A DNA stretch of 5,316 nt, taken from Chitinophaga pinensis (GTDB lineage: Bacteria; Bacteroidota; Bacteroidia; Chitinophagales; Chitinophagaceae). Shown here piece after piece: positions 1 through 5,316 of this stretch. The position numbers and the translations under genes are program-made. Every line of letters starts with the position of its first letter. Positions within the stretch are counted from its first letter, which is position 1. The notes under the pieces were generated by a model. That model was not told where the DNA came from and ran no database searches. It saw only the letters and a program-made list of their open reading frames with translations. The stretch spans positions 1 through 5,316 of the forward strand of contig CAMBGO010000167.1 in assembly GCA_945866165.1 (NCBI GenBank), given 5' to 3'.

Positions 1-550
1 CTTCCATGCTTAAATCATCGCTGATATCAAATGTTCGTAGATGTCCGTCAACGGTAGCATCAACAACATTAAGACCCCATGCCAACAAGAAGTATAAAAC
101 TGATAGATCCATACTTTTCCTAAATTCATTTCTATAACGCTTTAGCGATTCGGTCGAAATTGGTTTCAAGGACCGCCATATCTGAGCATAATTTGCCGTA
201 TCCTGACTTGACCTAACCTGATAGGCGAATCTGGTTCTATCATACCAAGTTTTGTTATAACTAAACAGGGAAACAGGAATTGCGATTGCTCCATATACCA
301 ATGGCAGCTTCCAGTATTTCTTATTGTATATCTGGCCAAGACCAGGAATTATTGCGGACCTTAGTGCAGCTTTAGATGCGAATGACTTTACTTTTTTTAC
401 CGTATCCTCAACCTTAAAAGTATTCAGTTGAATGGTATCTGAAAGAGTCGATTTTGTTTTTTGGGTATTATTTTTTTCTTGGCTCATACAAGGGGTGATG
501 GCCAACAAACTAACTAACATAATTAAAAAATGACGAGCATTGATTTTCAT
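1..550 (-). CDS. DUF5683 domain-containing exported/membrane protein (3' end outside window)
   Basis: I translated this frame by hand from the ATG at 550-548. It stays open for 183 codons to the left edge, so the C-terminus is missing. Residues 1-23 form a signal peptide (MKINAR, a hydrophobic stretch, then TPCMS before Q24). Cys21 lacks a good lipobox because Pro precedes it, so a lipoprotein is unlikely. A polar Thr/Lys-rich linker follows to about residue 55. Next comes the part that identifies the family: ALRSAIIPGLGQIYNKKYWK (62-81) leading into a hydrophobic segment (82-98). Then come a charged region with YRNEFRKSMDLS (139-150), a second hydrophobic segment (about 149-163) and DATVDGHLRTFDISDDLS (164-181). 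These blocks match my recollection of DUF5683, a Bacteroidota family of unknown function commonly encoded after parB. The start lies 2 bases after the parB stop, which suggests translational coupling. The product is probably in the inner membrane or periplasm. The biochemical role is unknown. Confidence 0.85.
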   Translation of the reverse strand, partial: MKINARHFLIMLVSLLAITPCMSQEKNNTQKTKSTLSDTIQLNTFKVEDTVKKVKSFASKAALRSAIIPGLGQIYNKKYWKLPLVYGAIAIPVSLFSYNKTWYDRTRFAYQVRSSQDTANYAQIWRSLKPISTESLKRYRNEFRKSMDLSVLYFLLAWGLNVVDATVDGHLRTFDISDDLSME

Positions 551-552
551 GA

Positions 553-1467
553 TTAATGAATAGTCACTTTCATTTTTGCAAGCAGCCCATTAAGTTCTTC
601 CAATGAGTAATATTCAAATGAAATTTTACCCCTACCTGTTTTGTTGTGATCAATAATGGCTTTTGTGCCGAAATGAGAAGATAATTGGTCCTCTATTTTT
701 TTTATACCGGTCGGTTGTTTTTGGTTTTTCGCCTTCGCCTTAGTTGGATTTTTATAGAGCTGCTTTACCAAGTCCTCAGTTTGACGCACCGAAAGCTTTT
801 TTGATAATATTGTATTGTAAACAAATAATTGTTTTTCAACTTCACCAACATTTATTAATGCACGGGCGTGTCCCATCGATAAAGAGCCAGCTCTTACAGC
901 TACCACAATATCTGGGGGTAATTTCAGCATACGTACATAATTAGATACGGTGCTGCGATCCATTCCCATCCTTGATGCAACCTGTTCATGTGTTAGGTTG
1001 CATTCATCCATGAGTCTTTGGTAACTTAATCCAATTTCTATGGCGTTTAGATTTTCTCTTTGTAAGTTTTCCAACAATGCCAATTCAAGCAATTGTTGAT
1101 CATTAACCTCTCTTACATACACAGGAACTTCTTTCAATTGAGCCAGCTTTGCTGCTCTCCATCTTCTCTCTCCTGCAATTAGTTTGTATTTTCCATTAGC
1201 TAGTTTAGTAACTGTTAATGGTTGTATGATATCATGTAACTTGATTGATTCTGCTAATTCTTTAATTTTCTCCTGATCAAAATCTTTTCTTGGTTGTTTT
1301 TCATTTGCAAGGATATCACTTAATAGCACTTTAGAGACTGATGTTGTTTGGGTAACAACTTCAGTTTTAAGTTCTCCTTTTGAATTCTTAAGCTCAGAAT
1401 CTATATTCCCTAAAAGAGAACGAATTCCCTTATTTAATGCTTCTTTTTTATTTGAAGGGTTACTCAT
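553..1467 (-). CDS. parB: ParB/Spo0J chromosome-partitioning protein (CTPase, parS-binding)
   Basis: ParB binds parS sites near the origin, loads as a CTP-dependent sliding clamp, and works with ParA to segregate the origin region. At 304 residues it has the usual length and all domains. The N-terminal ParA-contact peptide is LNKGIRSLLGNI (11-22). The CTP-binding N-domain covers about 44-140, with QPRKDF (58-63), the GERRWR box (99-104) and ENLQRENLN (133-141). The helix-turn-helix is at about 159-182 (THEQVASRMG, then RSTVSNYVRMLKL), followed by GHARAL (199-204). A Lys/Gln-rich linker (243-251) leads to the C-terminal dimerisation domain (about 258-299), including FGTKA, GRGKISFEYYS and EELNGLL. 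The ATG at 1467-1465 overlaps the parA stop by 8 bases and keeps the complete N-terminal peptide, so the start is well supported. The key CTP-box residues all appear present. A chromosomal role rather than a plasmid one is inferred from the Spo0J-like architecture and neighbours. Confidence 0.97.
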   Translation of the reverse strand: MSNPSNKKEALNKGIRSLLGNIDSELKNSKGELKTEVVTQTTSVSKVLLSDILANEKQPRKDFDQEKIKELAESIKLHDIIQPLTVTKLANGKYKLIAGERRWRAAKLAQLKEVPVYVREVNDQQLLELALLENLQRENLNAIEIGLSYQRLMDECNLTHEQVASRMGMDRSTVSNYVRMLKLPPDIVVAVRAGSLSMGHARALINVGEVEKQLFVYNTILSKKLSVRQTEDLVKQLYKNPTKAKAKNQKQPTGIKKIEDQLSSHFGTKAIIDHNKTGRGKISFEYYSLEELNGLLAKMKVTIH

Positions 1468-2272
1468 TATCTGTTTTTAAAATTCGTTCTGACTGATTGA
1501 TTTTAGTCATGTTATTTTTTTGAAGTATTTCCTTGGCTAAGTTCAAGTAGTTAATACTTCCTTTACTCTCTGCATCGTATAGTATAACTGGTTTGCCTAC
1601 ACTAGGCGCTTCACTTAGTTTTGAATTCCTGTGTATCAACGTTTCAAAAACCATTTCTTCAAAATGTCTTCTAACTTCGTTTACAATTTGATTACATAAT
1701 CTTAGTCTTCCGTCATACATAGTCATCAAAATACCCTCAATTTCAAGGGAAGTGTTGAGTCTGCTCTGAACAATTTTTATGGTGTTCAATAATTTGCCAA
1801 GTCCTTCTAATGCAAAAAATTCTGCCTGTACTGGTATGGCAACTGAATCTGCAGCAACAAGTGCATTTACAGTTATCAACCCCAATGAAGGAGAGCAGTC
1901 AATAATGATGAAATCATATTGACTTCTAACCTCTTCTAGAATATTTTTAATAACATTTTCACGTTGTGGATAGTTGATCATTTCAATCTCAGCACCTACA
2001 AGGTCAATATGGGAAGGGATTAAGTCAAGGTTCGGGATGTCTGTTTTCAATATTACATCTTCAGCACGTTTTTCGCCTACCATGCAGTCATAGATGCTTT
2101 GTTGTATGTTTTGTAGGTCAAAACCAATGCCTGATGTACTGTTAGCTTGCGGATCAGCATCAACCAACAAGGTCTTAAATTCCAACACACCCAAGCTAGC
2201 CGCTAAATTAATTGCGGTTGTTGTTTTTCCAACGCCACCCTTTTGATTCGCTATTCCAATTATACGGGCCAT
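1460..2272 (-). CDS. parA: ParA/Soj chromosome-partitioning ATPase
   Basis: This is a deviant Walker-type ATPase of the ParA/Soj/MinD superfamily. In this family the ATP-bound dimer binds nucleoid DNA non-specifically, and ParB stimulates hydrolysis to drive origin movement. The deviant Walker A motif is KGGVGKTT (11-18), with signature Lys11 and catalytic-loop Lys16. The Walker A' motif is LLVDADPQ (35-42), with Asp40. The Walker B motif is FIIIDCSPSLG (121-131), with Asp125. The C-terminal half has the family blocks MYDGRLRLCNQIV and IHRNSKLSEAPSVGKPV. There is no N-terminal helix-turn-helix, so it is the short chromosomal (Soj) type rather than a long plasmid P1/F type. At 270 residues it is slightly longer than the core because of a polar tail of about 18 residues (253-270). 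The coding sequence for that tail runs into the parB start, giving the 8-base overlap. The ATG at 2272-2270 sits just before MARIIGIANQ, the expected N-terminus. The leader is A-rich without a Shine-Dalgarno sequence. Confidence 0.97.
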   Translation of the reverse strand: MARIIGIANQKGGVGKTTTAINLAASLGVLEFKTLLVDADPQANSTSGIGFDLQNIQQSIYDCMVGEKRAEDVILKTDIPNLDLIPSHIDLVGAEIEMINYPQRENVIKNILEEVRSQYDFIIIDCSPSLGLITVNALVAADSVAIPVQAEFFALEGLGKLLNTIKIVQSRLNTSLEIEGILMTMYDGRLRLCNQIVNEVRRHFEEMVFETLIHRNSKLSEAPSVGKPVILYDAESKGSINYLNLAKEILQKNNMTKINQSERILKTDNE

Positions 2273-2442
2273 GTAATGTTTACTTTTGCGTAAAATATCA
2301 TTTTTTTATGGTTGTGCCTAATAGATCCATTTTATAAGCTATATCCAATTTGAATATATACCTAAAAAGTAATATCAGAGGATGACAAATTTATGAAATT
2401 TGATGCCATTTTCGGGAACAATAGGCCTAAATTAATGTTAGA
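2273..2442. promoter_or_regulatory. Divergent intergenic region between parA and the flavoprotein gene
   Basis: This 170-base AT-rich gap separates two genes reading away from each other, so promoters for both transcripts should lie here. No convincing Shine-Dalgarno sequence precedes either start, as is common in Bacteroidota. On the minus strand, TAAATTTG (2393-2386) fits the Bacteroidota -7 consensus TAnnTTTG. The nearest TTG that could serve as the -33 element (2421-2419) is about 25 bases away, longer than the usual spacing of roughly 17-23. If used, this promoter would leave a parA leader of roughly 110 bases. On the plus strand no well-placed -7/-33 pair was found. I see no small open reading frame, tRNA or riboswitch-like structure here. 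Confidence 0.5.
2386..2402. repeat. Perfect 7-base inverted repeat with 3-base spacer, possible operator
   Basis: The sequence reads CAAATTT-ATG-AAATTTG, a perfect 7-base palindrome around a 3-base centre. It lies in the divergent intergenic region and its left arm overlaps the minus-strand TAAATTTG box. This placement would suit a dimeric regulator acting on one or both divergent transcripts. In DNA this AT-rich a repeat of this size is expected by chance a few times in a window of this length, so the structure is certain but a regulatory role is only a guess. Confidence 0.4.
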
Positions 2443-2961
2443 ATGATTATGAATAATGACATTTACACAATCATTGCGGCAACAAACAGAAAAGATAGCA
2501 ATTCATACCTCGTGGGATTGCAATATCAACAGAAAATGGCGGTTTTGGGTATTGAGGCGAAACTTTATTCCCTAGAAAACCTTGATTTGAATCAACGATC
2601 TCCGTCAATGATGGCTTTTGAGCAGGAGGCGCTTATCCCAACTCAAAAATTCATCATCATTGCACCTGAATACAACGGAAGTTACCCAGGGGTGTTAAAA
2701 AGCCTTATCGACCTTAGTGCCATAAAAGAAGCGTGGCCAGGTAAAAAGGCCCTACTCACAGGCGTTGCAACCGGTAGGGGAGGAAATATAAGGGGGTTGG
2801 AACATTTAACTGGTACCTTGAATTATCTTAACGTTTTTGTTCATCCTAACCGCCTGCCCCTTTCTTCAATCCATGAGAAAATGGACCTCAAAACAGGTAT
2901 AATTGAAAAACAAACTTCAGATGCAATAGATTTGCAGATTGCTGATTTTTTAAAATTTTAA
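2443..2961 (+). CDS. NADPH-dependent FMN reductase-family flavoprotein (NAD(P)H-dependent oxidoreductase)
   Basis: This is a 172-residue protein with a flavodoxin-like fold of the FMN_red family. Members bind FMN and use NAD(P)H to reduce flavin, quinones, azo dyes or metal ions; the substrate here cannot be read from sequence. After the first beta strand (YTIIAA, 8-13), TNRKDSNSYLV (14-24) takes the place of the phosphate-binding GSxRxxS loop. The strongest signature is IIIAPEYNGSYPGVLKSLID (71-90), the flavin-contacting PEYN segment. WPGKKALLTGV (98-108) and ATGRGGNIRGLEHL (109-122) are the next strand and isoalloxazine-side loop. Length is normal for the family. There are two possible starts, ATG at 2443 and ATG at 2449, giving MIMNND or MNND. 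Neither has a Shine-Dalgarno sequence, and the second would put the usual short lead before the first strand. The stop is 2 bases before the next ATG, so it is probably co-translated with the phosphoesterase, although no biochemical link is evident. Confidence 0.9.
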   Translation: MIMNNDIYTIIAATNRKDSNSYLVGLQYQQKMAVLGIEAKLYSLENLDLNQRSPSMMAFEQEALIPTQKFIIIAPEYNGSYPGVLKSLIDLSAIKEAWPGKKALLTGVATGRGGNIRGLEHLTGTLNYLNVFVHPNRLPLSSIHEKMDLKTGIIEKQTSDAIDLQIADFLKF

Positions 2962-2963
2962 AG

Positions 2964-4211
2964 ATGAAGAGACTCCTGGGTTCGTGGATTTTCATAGCTT
3001 TTATGTTGTGCATTGATTTTTATGTATTTCAAGCCCTTCGATTGGTTACTGCAAATCTTTCCCTCAAGCCCAAATGGATTATTTATTCTTTTTATTGGTC
3101 ATTTACAGTCATGGCATTAATCCTTTTTTTTGTACTGCCCAATATCAAGGATGAGATATTACCAGCTCCCATAAAACAATACCTTATTCCAATCCTCATC
3201 GGTTTTTTCATTGCAAAACTTGTAGCTGCAATTTTTCTATTTCTTGACGACCTAAGACGTATTTTTTACTGGCTTGGAATCAAATTGGCAACATCCTTTA
3301 CAGATAAAGTAACATATCCGACAGAGGGAATCACTAGGTCTGTTTTTCTTTCTTGGATTGGGATTGGTTTCGGAGGAAGTATTTTCGGTACACTACTTTA
3401 TGGATTTGGAAACAAGTATAAATACAGGATTGAAAAAATAAAAATGAAATTTGAAAACCTGCCCCTGGCCTTCAAGGGATTGAAAATTATTCATATTTCT
3501 GATATTCATTCTGGAAGTCTTGATGATAAAAAAGCTGTTGAAAAGGGAATTCAACAAATCATCGATCAAAATCCAGATTTAATACTTTTTACAGGCGATT
3601 TGGTAAACAATGAAGCAAGTGAAATGGAAGGACTTAAAGATATTTTCAGCAGACTTAAAGCACCATTAGGTGTTTATAGTATTTTAGGAAATCATGATTA
3701 TGGTGATTATAAACAATGGCCTAGTAAAGAGGACAAAATTGAAAACCTAAATCGATTGAAATCAACCCATATGGAGATGGGATGGAGATTGCTGCTAAAC
3801 GAACATGTTGTAATCGAAAAAGAAAATGATACACTAGCATTAATTGGTGTAGAAAATTGGGGTGCAAAGGGCAACTTCAGTAAATATGGTGATCTTGCCA
3901 AAGCATACGAAGGCGCATCAACTCATCCATTCAAATTATTGATGAGCCATGATCCAAGCCACTGGGAAGCTGAAGTTTGTAAAAATTTTACTGATATAGA
4001 TCTCATGCTTGCTGGTCATACCCACGGAATGCAATTTGGAGTTGAAATTCCCGGATTTAGGTGGAGCCCAGTTCAATACATGTATAAACAATGGGCAGGT
4101 CTCTACGAACAAGCATCACAAAAATTATATATAAATAGGGGATTTGGTTTTCTTGGATACCCTGGTAGGGTCGGAATACTTCCAGAAATAACTCTTATTG
4201 AAATGGTTTAA
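2964..4211 (+). CDS. Membrane-anchored calcineurin-like metallophosphoesterase
   Basis: This 415-residue protein has an N-terminal membrane domain and a C-terminal binuclear-metal phosphoesterase domain. Hydrophobic segments lie at about 5-28, 38-59, 72-94 and 127-148. A basic stretch (KYKYRIEKIKMK, 151-162) joins them to the catalytic domain. All calcineurin-like motifs are present in order: SDIHSG (179-184; Asp180, His182), FTGDLVNNE (209-217; Asp212), LGNHDYG (241-247; Asn243, His244), MSHDP (327-331; His329) and AGHTHGMQFG (350-359; His352, His354). An active enzyme is therefore expected. The layout resembles YkuE/YaeI-like membrane phosphoesterases, some of which have been linked to lipid or phosphodiester hydrolysis; the substrate here is unknown. 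Membrane topology is uncertain because charge placement does not give a consistent answer. The ATG at 2964 starts MKRLLGSWIF, a typical membrane-protein N-terminus, 2 bases after the upstream stop, which points to translational coupling. Confidence 0.93.
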   Translation: MKRLLGSWIFIAFMLCIDFYVFQALRLVTANLSLKPKWIIYSFYWSFTVMALILFFVLPNIKDEILPAPIKQYLIPILIGFFIAKLVAAIFLFLDDLRRIFYWLGIKLATSFTDKVTYPTEGITRSVFLSWIGIGFGGSIFGTLLYGFGNKYKYRIEKIKMKFENLPLAFKGLKIIHISDIHSGSLDDKKAVEKGIQQIIDQNPDLILFTGDLVNNEASEMEGLKDIFSRLKAPLGVYSILGNHDYGDYKQWPSKEDKIENLNRLKSTHMEMGWRLLLNEHVVIEKENDTLALIGVENWGAKGNFSKYGDLAKAYEGASTHPFKLLMSHDPSHWEAEVCKNFTDIDLMLAGHTHGMQFGVEIPGFRWSPVQYMYKQWAGLYEQASQKLYINRGFGFLGYPGRVGILPEITLIEMV

Positions 4212-4252
4212 AGCTATTAAATTGATTCGTATTTTTTAATTTATTAATCAAG

Positions 4253-5278
4253 ATGAGTTCCAAACTGCCTAATCCTTTTTTATACTTTTTTTCGATTGTA
4301 TTTTTTATTAACCTATCGACTCAATATGTTTCAGCACAGGTAAATAATTCAACCATAGATGCCGCTATGGATTTATCGAGTTTAAAAAATGATAGTCTCT
4401 TGTCAGAATTGAGAATGCTGCTAGATTCTATGAACAAACCAAAAAGTTTTTTTTCAGCCAACCTCTCATTAAGTAACAAATTGTTTAGTGCTAAAAACAA
4501 CGCTTTCAATTATCAACAGTCAACTACTAGTTCTGTTGCTTTTTTGCCTTCACTTTCATACTATAATAAATCAGGTCTTGGCTTGGCTTTGACTACTTAT
4601 TTTCGTAGCAATGGTCAGCAGTCTTCTTTTTACCAAACTGCTGTTACACCTTCATTTGACAAGATTAATAGGAAAGTAATGTATGGGGTATCATACTCAT
4701 ATTATCTAAAATCATCTTCAACTTCTGCTACTCCTTATGTGAATGAAATTTATGGTTACTTTCAGGGGAGAAAGACTTGGATAAGACCTGCCCTTTCATT
4801 AGGTTGGGCAAATGGAAATTATAACGATATTTCTGTGATTCCAATTAATATCAATGGCAATAGCAGATTTATAACTGATACATCCAACGTTAAATTGACA
4901 GACCTTTCAATTAGTGCTGGCATATCTCATTCCTTTTCATTAAATAAATTGTTTTCAAAAAATGACCTACTAAGCATTACACCACAGATAAGTATTATTG
5001 CAGGAAAACAACAATTTACAACAACATCCAATCGTCCTTTTCCTGAATTTAAAGATCGAAATGTTATTCTTGATCGGGTAAGAAAAATCTATAAAGTTCC
5101 ATCTACTACTAGTACTTCAAATGCATCGGTTCAAACCTTGGCGAGTTCTCTTAATGTTAGTTACATAATACAGTCTATATCCATCTCTTCAGGATATTAT
5201 ATGGGGTTTTATATCAATGGAACACCTGGGAATCGAGTTTCACATATTTTTAACCTTGGACTGGGATTGACGTTTTGA
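4253..5278 (+). CDS. Predicted outer-membrane beta-barrel protein of unknown function
   Basis: This 341-residue protein has a clear Sec signal peptide: a polar start (MSSKLPNP), a hydrophobic core (about 9-23) and a cut likely after VSA (26-28), before Gln29. A short, mostly helical polar stretch follows (about 33-62, with LSSLKNDSLLSELRMLLDSM). From about residue 65 to the end the protein is rich in Ser, Asn, Tyr and Thr, with alternating short amphipathic strands such as SVAFLPSLSYYNKSGLGLAL, KVMYGVSYSYYL and LTDLSISAGISHSF. It ends in FNLGLGLTF, and a terminal Phe is the usual outer-membrane barrel signal for BAM recognition. I recall similar uncharacterised proteins in Chitinophagaceae and relatives but cannot name a family. 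No TonB box, plug, OmpA domain or enzyme motif is visible. It lies 41 bases after the phosphoesterase with no obvious terminator or promoter between, so it may share that transcript. Confidence 0.85.
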   Translation: MSSKLPNPFLYFFSIVFFINLSTQYVSAQVNNSTIDAAMDLSSLKNDSLLSELRMLLDSMNKPKSFFSANLSLSNKLFSAKNNAFNYQQSTTSSVAFLPSLSYYNKSGLGLALTTYFRSNGQQSSFYQTAVTPSFDKINRKVMYGVSYSYYLKSSSTSATPYVNEIYGYFQGRKTWIRPALSLGWANGNYNDISVIPININGNSRFITDTSNVKLTDLSISAGISHSFSLNKLFSKNDLLSITPQISIIAGKQQFTTTSNRPFPEFKDRNVILDRVRKIYKVPSTTSTSNASVQTLASSLNVSYIIQSISISSGYYMGFYINGTPGNRVSHIFNLGLGLTF

Positions 5279-5316
5279 TATTTTTAATCTTTTTTTTATA
5301 GTATCATTTGTTTTTT

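Noticed and set aside
744..944. Open reading frame of 66 codons on the plus strand inside parB
   Set aside because: It lies wholly antisense to the well-supported parB coding frame, and its translation shows no recognisable domain or start signal.
1956..1971. Partial resemblance to parS (TTTTCACGTTGTGGA) inside parA
   Set aside because: The core is CACGTTGTG rather than a CACGTG palindrome, so the half-sites are out of register.
2281..2288. TACTTTTG on the plus strand, matching the Bacteroidota -7 box
   Set aside because: There is no TTG at a suitable distance upstream, and it would sit about 155 bases before the flavoprotein gene, directly over the parA translation start region.
2279..2294. 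Small hairpin TTTAC/GTAAA just upstream of the parA start
   Set aside because: Five AU-rich base pairs around a 6-base loop are too weak and too common in this composition to call a regulatory structure.
3707..3901. Open reading frame of 64 codons on the minus strand inside the metallophosphoesterase gene
   Set aside because: It is antisense to a conserved catalytic domain, and the Phe/Ser-rich translation looks like a by-product of the opposite frame.
4221..4251. TTGATT and AATCAA forming a possible hairpin between the phosphoesterase and outer-membrane protein genes
   Set aside because: Six AT-rich pairs with a spacer of about 20 bases and no following T-run do not make a credible terminator.
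4321..4509. Open reading frame of 62 codons on the minus strand inside the outer-membrane protein gene
   Set aside because: It is antisense to the signal-peptide and early mature region of the plus-strand gene and has no features of its own.
5279..5316. T-rich tail after the last gene as a terminator
   Set aside because: The T-runs are present, but no GC-containing stem precedes them within the window, and the sequence ends too soon to judge.

Overview
The window looks like an ordinary chromosomal segment from a member of the Bacteroidota, most likely near the Chitinophagaceae/Sphingobacteriales. The evidence is low GC by eye, AT-rich leaders without clear Shine-Dalgarno sequences, a parA-parB-DUF5683 gene order typical of that phylum, and a C-terminal outer-membrane protein of Bacteroidota style. 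Placement below phylum is inference.

Left half, minus strand (about 1-2272): a compact three-gene cluster read right to left. It starts with parA (Soj-type ATPase), continues with parB (CTPase/DNA-binding partition protein, 8-base overlap with parA), and ends with a secreted or membrane DUF5683 protein that begins 2 bases after the parB stop and runs off the left edge. ParA and ParB would organise and segregate the chromosome origin region. The role of the DUF5683 protein is unknown.

Centre (2273-2442): a 170-base AT-rich divergent intergenic region. It must hold the start signals for both sides. It contains a perfect 7-base inverted repeat (2386-2402), which overlaps a match to the Bacteroidota -7 promoter box facing parA.

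Right half, plus strand (2443-5278): an NADPH-dependent FMN reductase-family flavoprotein, then 2 bases later a membrane-anchored calcineurin-like metallophosphoesterase, then after 41 bases a predicted outer-membrane beta-barrel protein of unknown function. The first two are probably co-transcribed; the third may be. The last 38 bases are T-rich with no visible hairpin.

I found no RNA genes, insertion sequences, CRISPR arrays or broken genes. Nothing here clearly amounts to a new biological system. The most open questions are the DUF5683 protein coupled to the partition genes and the uncharacterised outer-membrane protein.
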